A stretch of DNA of 64,000 bases from Oryzias latipes (taxonomy: Eukaryota; Chordata; Actinopteri; Beloniformes; Adrianichthyidae). Within the stretch, counting starts at the first letter, position 1; each line of letters starts with the position of its first letter. Under the pieces are notes generated by a model that was not told where the DNA came from, searched no databases, and saw only the letters and a list, made by a program, of their open reading frames with translations. The DNA lies in assembly GCF_002234675.1 (NCBI RefSeq), contig NC_019871.2, positions 16,896,331 to 16,960,330 of the forward strand, read 5' to 3'. Of this stretch, positions 36,601 to 49,200 are shown piece after piece. The position numbers and the translations under genes were made by a program.

Positions 36601-39600
36601 TTGGACAGGTCTGGGCTCCCTGGAAAGTTTAAGACCTGGATCAATCAACATGGCATTGTCTGCTGTTGTCGCTGCTTGCCTATAAAGTCCTGATTACCTT
36701 TATGGAGGGCTTTGAGAAGAAGATGTTCCAGGTTCCACACAGGTGGAAGGACCTTAGAAGCATTGCACTCTTTGGGTACAAACCCAAACTGCTGCTTCTG
36801 TTTTGCAATCAGTTCTGCTCTACAAAGACTCTGCCAACACCAAGGTCTCCTCAGCAGGCGTTGAGGTTAGAACAGGACTGTAGTGGGTAATAAAAGATGC
36901 CATCTGGACTGGTATCAATTACAGCATGGGGTAACGCTCCTTCAAGAGTACTACTACCTTGGTAAGGATAGGTGTTAAGCCTCTACTCCTAAAGAGCACA
37001 CTTGTAACAGCAAGAGACCCGGAACTACTGATTCCCAGACAACAGTGCAGCAACAACACTCTTTTTTGATGTTGAGGTCAAGCAAGCAGTGGGTGCAACT
37101 TAAGCTAACTGCAAAGAATGGATGGAGGAATTTCAAGAATAGAAGTATGATGAGCTGGTTGCTAAGTGTCAGAGAGAGGAGTGGAAGGCTTGCTGCAAGT
37201 GGGCTTGAAGGACTTTTTTAGGCCAGCAGGTCCTTGGACTCCTAAGGATCTGCAGACTGCACAGATGAGGAGCCATGAAAAACATAGTTAAGTGGCTCGA
37301 CGCTGACTCTGGTTGAGGACGGTTGCGTGTGGCTTAGTGCACTACCTGGGCACAAGTCGGGGGTCTGGTCATCCCTGGCTGGGTCACCCGGGCAAATCAC
37401 CATGTGACCTGTGTGTGATATGTCCAGGTTGCACCACAGGTCTATCAGCACTCAGTCTATCTTAGTGCTGACCAACGGTCGTGTATTTTACCCCAGGAAT
37501 TTAGGTATATGTAAATATTTCAAATGTGTAGAGAGTAGAGACAGTCACCGTGTTTGTTCAAACATTGGATGGAAGTTAAATCCTTCAAACTGGTCCATTA
37601 AGGTTTAGGTTCTTACAGTTGTTCTAACACTGTTCCTATGTTTTCAGTGTTGAGAGAAGGTCCAGAAACCCCCTGAAAGTCCATATCATGTTACCAAACA
37701 TCTCTATAGCATCTTTATTTCCCTAGATGATGATTAAATATTGCTTGGTTAGTAAAACAAATCATGTGAACTGTTGGAAAAAGGGTTCTCATTGCAACGA
37801 AATCTCAAAAGGCTGATGATGCACTCAAACAGAGAAGTGAAACAGAAAGGACTTCTTGTGTGGGGTTATATTCCAATCAATAAACTCAGGGCAGATGAGT
37901 GAGTGAATATGCTGACACTGTATGACCACAAGTTTTTATTTCATTTTGTTCTGACTGTTATCCGTGCTGGTTTGGTGTTTGCTTAGGCTGAAGCAGCCAG
38001 TTCACCTTCAGTTTATCCATCACACTACACAAAGGAAATAAACGCAAAGGTATTTGAGAAATGCTTGACAAACATTTTTTGAAAAGATTTCTGGAATCCT
38101 AAAAAATCCAGTTAGAACAGTCTCGACCGCCTCTTTAAAAACATTTTCCCTCCTTTCTGGAGATTATCTTGATTTCCTTTGACAGGGTGGCTTCAGTCTT
38201 CTGTCATATGTGTCTAAATTTTGCCCTGATTTACTGTAAAAAAAAAAAAAGGGAGTTCTTTTTAAGCATTGAAACAATTACATTATAAATTTGTGTAACA
38301 TAGAAAAAATGAACCTAGCTGCTAATAAGAGACATACCATATTTATGGAGTGTAAGTCGTGTTTTTTTTTTTTTTCATAGTTCAGGGTCCAGAATTGCGA
38401 CTTATACTGAGGAGTAACTTTTTTGTGTTTTTTACCCCAAACATAAATATATTGGTTATTTTTCCATTTACACCCAGTTGCCCTTAGTGGTTGTTTACCA
38501 ATATCAACCGCTAAAGGACAACTGTAAGTATGTGTCAATACTTGCTACTGACAGCAGCGCAGAAGAAGAAGCACCAACCAAAACAAACATGGAGGATCAT
38601 TTTTGGATCAGGATTTAACATCGAATTTGATGCACGTTGAAAAATAAAGAGGCAGCAGACGGGAATTTGACGCATAAATCCTGTTGGGTGTAAATGTAGC
38701 ATTATTGCCGCTTGGCGGATTTGTTCAGAAGCATTTCTCCCAAAGGTGCGAATTATACTCCGGAAAATATGGTAATTACTTTGTGTGATATGAGCAAAAC
38801 ATCATCATGTTTAGCACACCTTTTTATGTTAAACATTTAGTGATCCTTTTATCAGAGGGTGGGACTTTGTTTGTTGTATGGCCCAAAATGTACAAGTTTG
38901 ACTTTGACTTTAACTTTGTGACCATGCTGACCTGAAGTCATGTTGGAAAGTTTGTGCGTTTATGTGTGTGTTTGCCAGATTGGGTTTTTGTGTATTTACG
39001 TGTGTGTGTGTGTTTGTCAGATCGTGTTCAGCGGCAGGAGAGGGAGGTGATGTTAAAACTCAAACAAGTGGTGGACAAGCAGAGAGACGAGCTGAGGGCC
39101 AAAGTCCAGGAGAACGCCACCATCTCTAAAGAGGTGGAAGCGGTAAGACACAAACACTTGTTTTTTTTAAGCTCTTCATCTGTTCATCAAGGTCTCTTGA
39201 AGACAGGGCGTGTTTTACCCTCAGGGAAAGTGGGCAGATTTCACATGAGTTGGGACACTAACTGCAGAAACACCCTTGTGCTCTACAAAGATTGTTCGCT
39301 TGTGTCTGTTTATGTGTTAAGGCATGTCTGTCACATGGTATAAGGAGCACCCACAGCTGGGTGTGTTTGTTAATGCTTAGCTTTTTGCTCCTATTTCTCT
39401 GACATACAACAACAAAGGTCTAACACAGGTGCAAATAATCCAGATTAAGATTGAATTTCTCTGTTTTTTCCAATCCTTTACAACTTTATTTGTTTTGTGT
39501 ATGTTTAGGTTCTGTACATGCCTTAAATTCATTTGTCATTCCCCTGTTATCATCACATAAAGCCACATTGATTTCATCTGTGTTTCCAACAAACAAAAAA

Positions 39601-42600
39601 AAAACCTTATGGAGTCTCCCTGTGCCTGTGCCAATGGTCAATAACTCGCATTCATCTGTGTTTGTGGTGCAGCTTCAAGAACAGCTGGAGCGCTTCATGA
39701 AAATGAACGGAGAGCTCCGACACAAGCAGAACGTGCTGCAGGCGCAGCTGACAAGTGCGGTGGAGAGGAAGACCGACATGGAGGCTGACCTGAAGGAGAA
39801 ACACAAAGTGATAGAGAAACTCCAGGCACAGCTGAATAACACAAACAGCATCACATCTGTAAGCACTAACACATCATGTCAAAGTTTACAGCTTATGTTC
39901 TTGTACAAATGGAGATTAGTGTGTTGATTTTATAAAGGATGGATTCTGTCAGCTGTGTAACAAAATAAAATTAAAGTTACAATTAATTAGAATTATAATA
40001 AGCCAAATTACAATTTGACTTCATGGTCTCAAAACGTAAAAAAATAATCTTCATTGAAAACAGTTCGTATGCTGCAAAATAAAACTTTTTTTTTTGGGTA
40101 GAACAAGTTAAGAATATAAATTCTAACACTAAGCATTAATGAACGTATCCGCTTTGAAACAGTCGGTCACATCAAATCCCCTTTTTTCCTCATCCTGAAG
40201 GTCAGTTTAAACTTAAATCTGAAATTTTGACCATGTCTTCATGCTAAATGCATTTAGCTTCTGTAGTCTGGTGAGGTATTTACCAAACTAACAAACATTC
40301 TAAAAAAAAATGTTGGTAAATGTGTTTGATCACAAATGAATTCTCTATATTTTTGTACAATAGTACCAAATCACACTTGACATAATTTGCATTAAAAAAT
40401 GACTTAATGGAGGGAACATGTGGATATCGAGCTGCCCCGTGGGATCACATGCATCAATCAAAACAGAATAGAAAAAAATCAAAGTAGCTAAAGTTCAAAC
40501 ATTTTCCGTTTGTTGAAGCTCATAAATTGAATTAAGGGGCCTATACCATGTTTTTCTTAAGCCTTTCAGGGTAAACTATATCCATATATATAATAATTAC
40601 CTTTGGCCCACTGAAGAACACCTTTTTTTCAAAGCTCATTTTTCTTCCTGGAAGTAAGACAACTGGATCTCTGAGGCACTGCCTTTCTCTCCTTGTGGTT
40701 GCCGCCCATTTCATGACATCATCCTAGAGCAGTGTTTTTCAACCAGTGTGCCGCGGCACACTAGTGTGCCGTGGGAGATGGTCAAGTGTGCCGTGGAAAA
40801 TTGCCCTCATTAACTGATCTAAAAACATTAACCATCTCCAGGAAATCAGCTTTTTGTTCATCCAAACAGGTCCTGATAAAACACTGAGTAGTTAGGAATA
40901 TAAAAGATCATAAAATACTTTTTTCTTTGCGTTTAATTGATTCTATTAAAGACATTTTGATAAGAATGACGGCACCGCAATTTACCTTCAGCTATAACTG
41001 TTTTCTGAAAAGTCCCGCAGCTTTTACTGTCTCCACGACTCCACCAATCATTCTTGAAGGCTTAATCACATGTCATCAGTCTGACCAATCAGAAGTGGTT
41101 AAAGTCTAAACTTCCTTGTTCCAATTTAGCTCATAACTCACTCATTTCCAACAAAAACACCAGCTAAAGCTCGTCTTTAGCGGTGTAGCTTTCCACAGAA
41201 TCCGGTATCAGACTGGAACAAGTGAACAAAACCATGAAACTCAGAGACGCAAGTGTTTCTGCCGTTTTCTCGCCGTATTCACACTACATCTCCCATGATG
41301 CATTGGCTTAAAGGGACAGCGCCTTAGCGTACAATGAGTCGTCCTTGTTACACGGATTGAAACCACAACGAACATACAGTTTGTATGTAACTTAACTTTT
41401 ATTACATCTTTTAGAAAAAACATCTGCAACTTCCTGCTTTTTCTGCCACAATTATCACAAAAATGCACGTCAGATTGCCGGGGGGGGGGGGGGGGGGGGG
41501 GGGGGCTGTAGATCAAAACAGACTATGAGTTTCTGCTTTTTGGGGGGGGGGGGGGGGGGTGCTGGTGTGCCGCGGGATTTTTGTCAAGGTTAAAGTGTGC
41601 CGTGGCTCAAAAAAGGTTGAAAAACACTGTCCTAGAGCAATGAATGAGCCAAAAGCATACCTTTTTCAAAGTTATTGTTAATGGTTTTGAAGTTCTTAGA
41701 AATATTGATGGTATTTTGTTGTGATGTATCCAATCCTATTGCGGTATGCATGACATTACACAAATGCCTTTGGTTTCAAACAAACACAGATGTTTTCCTT
41801 GAGCAATGTTGTTATGAAAGCACTCTTTTGAGTTCATGCCAAATTATGTTAAAAAGGTTATTTGACCTGCTGTTGGTGAATAAAATTAAATTTGAGATAT
41901 ATTGGAAATGTTTTAGTATTTTTTTTCTTGTATTTATTTGGCACAGTTGTTAAGGAGAACATTTGGAATTGGCACTTCATGTCATAAAGGTCGCTGACCC
42001 CTGATGTAGACCCTTCAAATGATGATGCAACACAAACGTAGGAAATCTAAAAGCACTCAGACTCTAAAAAAATAGTTTATTTCTGATTTAAAAAAAAAAA
42101 ATCATAATTTTTTAAAACCTTTTATCTGAAAGTTATTATGAATATGTCTCTTTTACAGACTGTAGATGTTGTTTAGTCTGGCTTCCATTGCAAGTAAAAC
42201 TGATTCCAGTTTAACTTTATTTTAACCTTTTTGACCCATTCATAACTTGGATGTTTTTATGACTTTTATCATTTTTATGTCGTCATCAGAGACAGATATT
42301 AAAATTCTGTGCTGGAGGAAAGGACAACAACTTTAGAATTACCACAAAGTTGCAAAAAATAAAGAAATTTAGCAGAAAATTCAAATTTATTATTGAGCTT
42401 GCAGGGTGAACTGACTGGTGGGATTTTTGGTTTCGTTGAGCTTTTTAGATTAGAGCCCATACCTTTACCGGAGATAGGGCCTGTCTTATTTTTAAAAAGT
42501 CTGTACTAAAGTGTGGGATTTCTGGTTGAAAATAAAGATTATATACTCTTCCTTCAGTCCAGTCCAAGTCAAACTCCACAAGAGTCAGCCAGAAAGTCAA

Positions 42601-43656
42601 AGGGCGACACCAAAGACCCGGAGCAGCCGTGTTTCACCAAGAAGGAGCTGCGGGACATTATTTTTGAGAGGAATGAGTTGAAAACCAACCTCTTCCTGGT
42701 GCAAGAAGAGCTGAACTACTATCAAAGGTAGGTTTGTCTATCCTGTGACTTTTGTGCCATTTTAGGTTACAACTTTTATTCTCTAAGCTTGGGAATGTCT
42801 GAGTTGTGTTGTTTATCTGAATAAAAATGATGTGTTGCACAACGTTTATAGGGAAATACTGAACGAGGAGAGGTGTCCAGGTTTCCTTTTGGAAGCGGTT
42901 CGCTCCAAAATCAAAAAGAGGAGGAGGCTGATCAAGGCCAAGATGCTGGGGATTCCCGTGAGCTCGTGCAGCAGCAGGTGCAGCATTTGTCTCGCCTTTG
43001 CTAAATTGTTTAGCGTGTTAAAATGGGATTCAGGAGGTGATGAGTGCATGCTTGTTTCTCTACAGCGATGAGGAGGACAAGAGCTCCTCGTCTGGGCAGA
43101 CAGAAGTGGACGGCCCGGCAGAAATGAGCGACAAACCAGCAGAATCGCGCATTAGGAGTCTGTGAGTTCCCCTTCACAGCTGCACTTCTCTGCTCAGAGG
43201 GGACACATTCAGCCACTCATTGAAAAGCTTTTTTTGGTTTTAAGTAATTAGAACAGTTAACCTAATTTTATCAAATTAAAGATACTTTTACTGTACATAA
43301 ACGCAAAAAGAATCCATCTTAGAAAAACATAGTTGAAGCAACAGTTTAGCTTTATTACACCTCTCAGTTACACCAGTCAAGGCCTGAAATAAAGCAGAAA
43401 CAAAGCAGCATCTGTCTCGCTCTACTAATTCCATCACTCAGCTGCCGTCTGTCGATCCTCGTCTATATTTAGCTGTAATCCCTGACTGCACATCTGACCT
43501 CCGGGCTGTCTCTTTCACTTTGTCGGCTGCAGCTTCGGCTTCCTAACGCTGTCCGGCGGCAGCAGCAGGAGTCCCACCCACATCAGCAACTCGGCCTCCA
43601 GCTGGGAGATCATTGGAGACTCAGAGGGCGGTGAAGAGCAGCGACAATCATCTTGA
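33623..43656 (+). CDS. rilp: Rab-interacting lysosomal protein (8 exons, 423 aa)
   Basis: Exons: 33623-33946, 35979-36102, 39021-39142, 39673-39858, 42558-42727, 42852-42977, 43066-43161, 43533-43656; all phases join. RILP binds GTP-Rab7 on late endosomes/lysosomes and recruits dynein-dynactin. The N-terminal RH1-type domain (LTVNDVYEIAKLIGAEVERLID...GLVPKIVKVLELLE) is followed by long coiled coil (LREKELQWRKRCEELQVQ; LKLKQVVDKQRDELRAK). The RH2 / Rab-binding part follows (FTKKELRDIIFERNELKTN...EELNYYQREILNEERCPGFLLEAVRSKIKKRRRLIKAKMLG, split here for length). The tail is Ser/Glu-rich. The start is the first ATG in the open frame; upstream in-frame sequence lacks an ATG. Sequence alone is also close to RILPL1. 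Position between prpf8 and scarf1, as in human 17p13.3, decides for rilp. Confidence 0.9.
36545..37480 (+). mobile_element. Non-LTR retrotransposon remnant in rilp intron 2
   Basis: Broken reading frames recall the end of a fish LINE polyprotein. One piece (36680-36890) reads YKVLITFMEGFEKKMFQVPH then RWKDLRSIALFGYKPKL, like the 'Y-E-V-P...RRWLGLP...LY' block after the reverse transcriptase. A second (37070-37260) reads KYDELVAKCQREEWKACC and then RTFLGQQVL after a stop, like the 'W...VEVGCRGF' block of the same type. Stops and shifts make it inactive. The family name is not certain. Confidence 0.55.
38337..38772. mobile_element. TA-flanked MITE with inverted termini (rilp intron 2)
   Basis: The left end CCATATTTATGGAGTGTAAG and the inverted right end CCATATTTTCCGGAGTATAA match as imperfect terminal inverted repeats of about 25 bp. 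Both ends are flanked by TA, the target used by Tc1/mariner-type elements. The 436-bp interior has no transposase frame. Confidence 0.7.
40730..41629. mobile_element. hAT-type MITE, 900 bp, with 8-bp target duplication (rilp intron 4)
   Basis: Perfect 15-bp terminal inverted repeats (CAGTGTTTTTCAACC, 40730-40744; inverse ends at 41629) are flanked by an identical 8-bp duplication TCCTAGAG at 40722-40729 and 41630-41637. Subterminal GTGCCGCGG-like motifs recur at both ends. There is no transposase frame, so it is non-autonomous. Two long G runs (about 41480-41505 and 41541-41559) sit in its right half. The flawless target duplication suggests a fairly recent insertion. Confidence 0.9.
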
Positions 43657-44006
43657 TCTGCTAGTGAGGACACCGTTTAGCCTTCTCACCTCAAGCCTGT
43701 GAGAGAACATCTGGAGCTGTTTGAAGGGAGATGTGGATGAAACTGCACAATAGCACAGCAGCAGAGTGAAAGCAGGGAACACGAAGTACAGGAAAAACCC
43801 CTCAGCTGTTTCCCCTTTAAAAATCTTCCTCTTAGCTTCACTCTTGTTAAAAAAAGAGAAGCACTGTTCACGGTACGTTTATGTCAGTATAAAGAGGGAC
43901 ACTTGACTTTGTTTTCAAGTATTAAAATGACAACCATCTATATTTTTCTATGATAAAAACATTTATTTCTTTGGTTTTAAGAAATCAACTGTTATGCAAA
44001 TACATT

Positions 44007-44009
44007 AAG

Positions 44010-44036
<27 letters not shown>
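44007..44036. repeat. (AT)n microsatellite
   Basis: About 14 AT units downstream of rilp, in the 3' UTR or intergenic region. Confidence 0.85.
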
Positions 44037-44041
<5 letters not shown>

Positions 44042-44706
44042 AACATCCTCAAATCATTTATGCAAAATCCAAAGACTATAGAAATTTAGTCCTATTTTTG
44101 AAATGAAACTGCTGGCTCTTTTTGCAACTATGAATATAAATCATTACATTTTATTTTTTTAATGACTTGTTTTGTCTTAAAAACAAAAACATCAAGGGTT
44201 TAGTGTTTTTCTTTCACAACACTTCTGAGAAAAAGGTTAAAGGTTTAGGTATAGAATTTGACGACACTTTGTTTTCCAAAAAATTCCTATGAAAAGTATC
44301 AAGAGGCTTAAAATTTAAAAATATATTTTCCTTGTAACTGGTTTGATCAGAGAGTTTATTGTTATTCACAAAATTAATTTAAAGCTGTCTTCTATATTTT
44401 TTTAAAAGGGAAACCTAAAAACTCAATGCAGCAAGAAGCGTTTATTTAATCAAATATATCTCTGATCCAAAATCTAAATGAACATTTAAATAATTACCGT
44501 GTTCACATTTTTTCTTTTTTATGAACAGTTTAATGAAAGCTGAAAAAATATATCTGAAAATACTAAAACATGTCAACTTTAAACCCTGTTGTTTATCTTT
44601 ATTAGTACTACTGTCAACAAAAAAAACGTTTCTGTTTAACTGCACAGTGATGTACATTAGATGAATGAACAAAATGTTGAAAATTTCTGGAGCACAAAAG
44701 GTTCAC

Positions 44707-45034
44707 TTAAAATCTCATTCCAATCATGTTTTGATCTGTCGGAAAAGTGTTTTCAGTGGTTTTTAAATGATGATTATGCTATTATGGATCCGAGAGGGGA
44801 TCCTGGTTAAAATGTGTTCCAGATTATCGGGGGGAAACCATCTCTGGTTCACTCAAAGCGAACCACATGTGTCCGGTCTGAATACACACTGTCACAACTG
44901 AGAGCTTTTTCAAACAGAATTTTTTCATCTGCTCCTGATTCACCTGATTTATATTTGTCCTCCATCATGAGAAGAATGCTACGATAACATGTGAAAAACC
45001 TCCAAAACACTATTTTCATTGGAGTGGGACTTTA
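44707..45034 (+). mobile_element. MITE family copy A
   Basis: The left end TTAAAATCTCATTCCAATCA and the right end ATTGGAGTGGGACTTTAA are imperfect inverted repeats. The last 90 bp (TCCTCCATCATGAGAAGAAT ... AACATGTGAAAAACCTCCAA) is clearly homologous, in reverse orientation, to the left part of copy B at 47137. No coding frame. Confidence 0.7.
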
Positions 45035-46279
45035 AAAACGAAAACATTTTACGTAAACTTTTTGTGCTATTAAAAATTTTAAAGTTACGTTTATCCATCC
45101 ACTATAGAAGTAATTAAAAGCCGAAATGTTGGTTTAGTATTTTTATTTTTTTAATTTTTTTACCTTATATATAAAGGATTTGTAAGAAAAAAAGCATTGA
45201 CTTCAAACAGGATGTTCCACGTTGCACCTTTGTTCCACAAGAGGGCAGACTTCTGTTTTCATTTTAACTCAGGATATTTAGTTTCAAACACCCAGGTCTC
45301 TGTCTGAGAATTATAAATCTGTATGTTTTCTAAATGATGACAAGCACTTTTTTAAAAACTTGCTACAGCAGTGCAAGGTTTGCCTTAAATCTGTATCTCA
45401 AATATTGTAAAAAAATAAAAAAGCCAAATCATTCCCCGGTGGTGTTATACATGTTTGCCAAACTGGCTGTTATTCTGCTCCTCCAGCTTCAACTTAGTGA
45501 GAAGAAACCACTTTTCCTGACTCCTCATGGAAATGTCAAATCATAGCACTAGTAGTTTAAGTTATTGTCAACTTGACTAACTGTAAACCGGGCGATCTTC
45601 TTAAATGTGTGTTTGCTGTACATTTTATTAATGTCTCTAATAAAACATGTAAGATTTATTTCCAGCTTAATAAAATGTCTCACAAAACCAGTCTGATGCA
45701 GATCTTCTGTCATATTGAGGTTTTAATAAACACTGAGAATGCAAAAAAAAACCTTGTTGGCGTTTCCCTTATTTAAGGAAAAAAGGAAAATATTTTCCCT
45801 TTTGGAGATGCAATCATGTTCCTTTTTGTTTTTGCCTTTCTCCGTTTGTATAGAGTGGTGAAAGATGTCTTCATTTCCCATATGACTTTCAGCCACAAAT
45901 ACGGGGAAAGTCTGAACACCCGAGGTGGTGTATTTGCACCGCCTATGTGTGCGTCGTGACTTTTTTCACGTTAGTGTGTGCGTGTCCATCTTTAAAAAGC
46001 TCCGTGTCTGGCTGAATAGAAGGAAGTGGCTCTGACTTCCCCAGGAAATGAGAGAGGAAACCCGAAGTTCTGACCCCTCTGGGTGCACCGGAGCCACAAG
46101 ACGACTCACCGGACAGAGGGAGGGAGGGAGGGCAGGGTGGAGTTTGGACAAAGCAGAGATACTGCTTCTCATTGTGCCTCATTCAGAAACTGGAAGGGGT
46201 TGAGGCAACAAGTGAATTTAGAACCCAGGAAAACAGAAACGTTTGGTCTCAGATTTTTGGTACAAGCCTTTTCTGGAAG

Positions 46280-49200
46280 ATGACCTTGATCCGAGCTCTG
46301 GCTGCTCTGCTCTGCTGCTGCTGGTCCTCGGCACTCATGTTGGATCCTGGTGGGAAGAACGTCTGTGAAGATGTCAGGTTTGTGTTATTTCTGCAATAAC
46401 TCACACCTTTCAGCTCTTTTTTGTTCTCTGTTGAGAACAAAAGGATTCCTTGGGCCTCCTGAGGAAAAAGCGCATTGAAGCTTATAGCAAAGTTTTTACT
46501 TCAATAGGACAATCAAGATTCACATTTATTTGTGCTTATTTGAGTGCTTTATGATTTTTTATGTTTTAAAGCAAGGGTACATTTAAAAAAGGAGCTGAAA
46601 TCAAATAAAACAAAGTTTAGTGATTCTATGCCAATCTAAATTTACATAAAGCGTTTGCTTCATATTCTTAATAACGTGTTCAGTTTCCTTTTGTCATTTT
46701 ACAAATTTTTAAGGATTGCTTAATTATGTCAAATGTTTTAAGGGACCCGTCCAAACACGTGTGTTGCACTGGATGGCGTCAACAGGGAAAAGAGTGCACT
46801 ATACGTGAGTTCAAGCATACAAGTTTCTGAATTTGTGACTATCCAGCCTTGATTTCTTTTGTTTTTACTGAGTTAAATGCTACCGTTCGTGTGTGTGCAG
46901 CTGTCTGCGAGGGGGAGCAGGCCTGTCTGAAGAATGAGATCTGTTTATTTCCTGGAGTTTGTCGTTGTCCAGCTGGCTTCTATGGAGCTCAGTGCAAAAC
47001 ACGTACGTTGCAACAAACAGCAGCTCAAATAATCCTCTTTACTATTGGTTTGATTGAAAAACTCACCCACAAGAACTTACTCAAAAAAAGAAATCAATAA
47101 ATAGGACAGGTCACTTACATCTACAGGTCCTGAATATAAAGACCCACTCTGATGAAAATGGTGTTTTTGGTGTTTTTAACATGTTCTTGAGGCATTTTTC
47201 TCGTGATGGAGGACATATGGAAAATAAATTAGACCCAAGCCACAGTCTCCCTGCTCTGCTCCATTTTGATGCATCCACTTGCAGACAAATAGTCCCTACA
47301 TCTTCATTTTCCTCATCTGAGCTGGCATTTGGATCAATACCGTGTGGCTGGATAGTTCCAAAATTGCTCGCCATTTTTGTTGCACCGCTAATATTAGGTT
47401 GGGGTTGTGAGGGGCTGTAGGCTAGTAGGAGAGCATGTAAAAGATGGATGATGGGAAGCGGGTGTTGGCTTACTCCTTGCCAACAGTCCCACCCACAACT
47501 GCAGAATTATGTCTTAGGCTAAAAACGGCATAATCAAAATAAAAGATCTCTGGAAACCCTTTTACAACAGATCAAAAGACCAACAGAGTGGGACTTTAAA
47601 ACCATACTTTCCAGAGCTAAATTATAAAATCCAAGTTAGAACTCCCAAAGAGGACAGACAATTTAGTAATACTCTTAAAAGGACTAATTCTTTCTTACGT
47701 GTCTCCGGTTGAATGAAGAAAAAAGAGCTGCGATAAATCTAAAGAGATAGATCACAATTTCAGTCTGTAAATCGGATTTGAAGGTTAACTGAGAATGTCT
47801 GCCATTTGGTTTTAAGAACGACACTAACTTTGAAAATGCTTTGAACTAGTTTTTTTTGTTCCACCAGGCTGTCCTGGTGAGTTTTGGTCTTCAGACTGTC
47901 GTCAGGTGTGTCAGTGCTTCCCAAACGGCCGCTGTCATCCCAACACTGGCGTGTGCATTTGCAATCCAACCCGTTGGGGACCGCTCTGCCAAAATGTCTG
48001 CAAGTGCACTCGCAACGGCTACTGCCACCCCGTGGATGGGAACTGCACCTGTGATGCAGGCTGGTGGACTTCAACGTGCTTCAAACCATGCCAGTGTACC
48101 GCTGATGGATCTGAAGGCCTCAGCTGTGATCAGCTCACAGGCCAGTGTCACTGCCGCAGTGGATTCTGGGGGATGAAATGTCCCTTCAGGTGCAACTGCA
48201 ACCAGTCTCCATGTGATCAGTGGACTGGTGAGTGTAAGTGTGAAGCAGGGTCGTGGGGACCCAGCTGTGACAGGAAGTGTAACTGTGACCTCACACACAG
48301 CCGCTGTGACCCTTCCACCGGTCAGTGCCTGTGCCACCCCGGGTACCAGGGCCTGTCATGCAATCAGCCCTGTGGACCTGGGAGGTATGGCAGTGGGTGT
48401 AAAATGAGGTAAGGTGTGGTGACAGGTGAACATGTGTTTTGGAGTGTTTTGACTCAATCTTTCAATCTCCTGCCTTCAGCTGTGGGTACTGTCAGGACAA
48501 AAAGCCATGCTCTGCCATGGACGGCACATGCATCGCCTGCGAGCCTGGCTGGAATGGTACGCGGTGTGACCACCCCTGCCCTCCTGGTTTTCATGGTTAT
48601 GGCTGCCAAGAAAGGTGTCCACGATGCAGAAATAATGAACCCTGTGATAAAAGAACTGGGAATTGTGGGAAGTGTGACCCTGGATGGACTGGAGCCAGGT
48701 GGGTATGCAAATTTAGGTAAAGACAGAGATGAACTCTGAGGAGAGTTTAGGGTCAGACGGGAATCTGTTCTTCTATGATCGACCTCCTGACCTCCTTCTC
48801 AATCCTTGTCCAGGTGTGACAGGATCTGCCCAGACAAGACGTATGGAGACTCCTGCAGTTTCCTGTGTGGCCTTTGTGTCCACGGTACCTGCCATCATGT
48901 GACAGGAAGATGTGTCTGTCAACCAGGCTTTCAGGGGGAGAGGTGAGCTACTGGGAGGAGATGTTAATCCCTGCAGTGCTTTTACACGGACTCTCGTCCA
49001 ATTTTATATTTGTTCTCATCACAGTTATGCAACAGTTTGTCTAACCCTTAAACACGTGTGCCCTTTTTTTAAGGACATTTATTAGCTATTTGAATATCCT
49101 CCTTAATCCTTGTTCTCATGTAGTGAGCGGCGAGCGCTCTCGCCTCGTAGCAGAAGGACCCGGTTCGAATCCCGACTTGCAACCTTTCTGCATGGAGTTT

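Larger units (their letters stand above)
43657..46279. other. rilp 3' UTR and intergenic region before scarf1
   Basis: About 2.6 kb without a supported gene. It holds an (AT)n run at about 44007-44036, a MITE copy (44707-45034, listed separately) and several AATAAA signals near 45640-45730 that could end rilp or be chance in AT-rich DNA. The scarf1 leader probably begins near 46000-46200, where GC content rises and a GGGAGGGAGGGAGGG run occurs near 46118. Confidence 0.5.
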
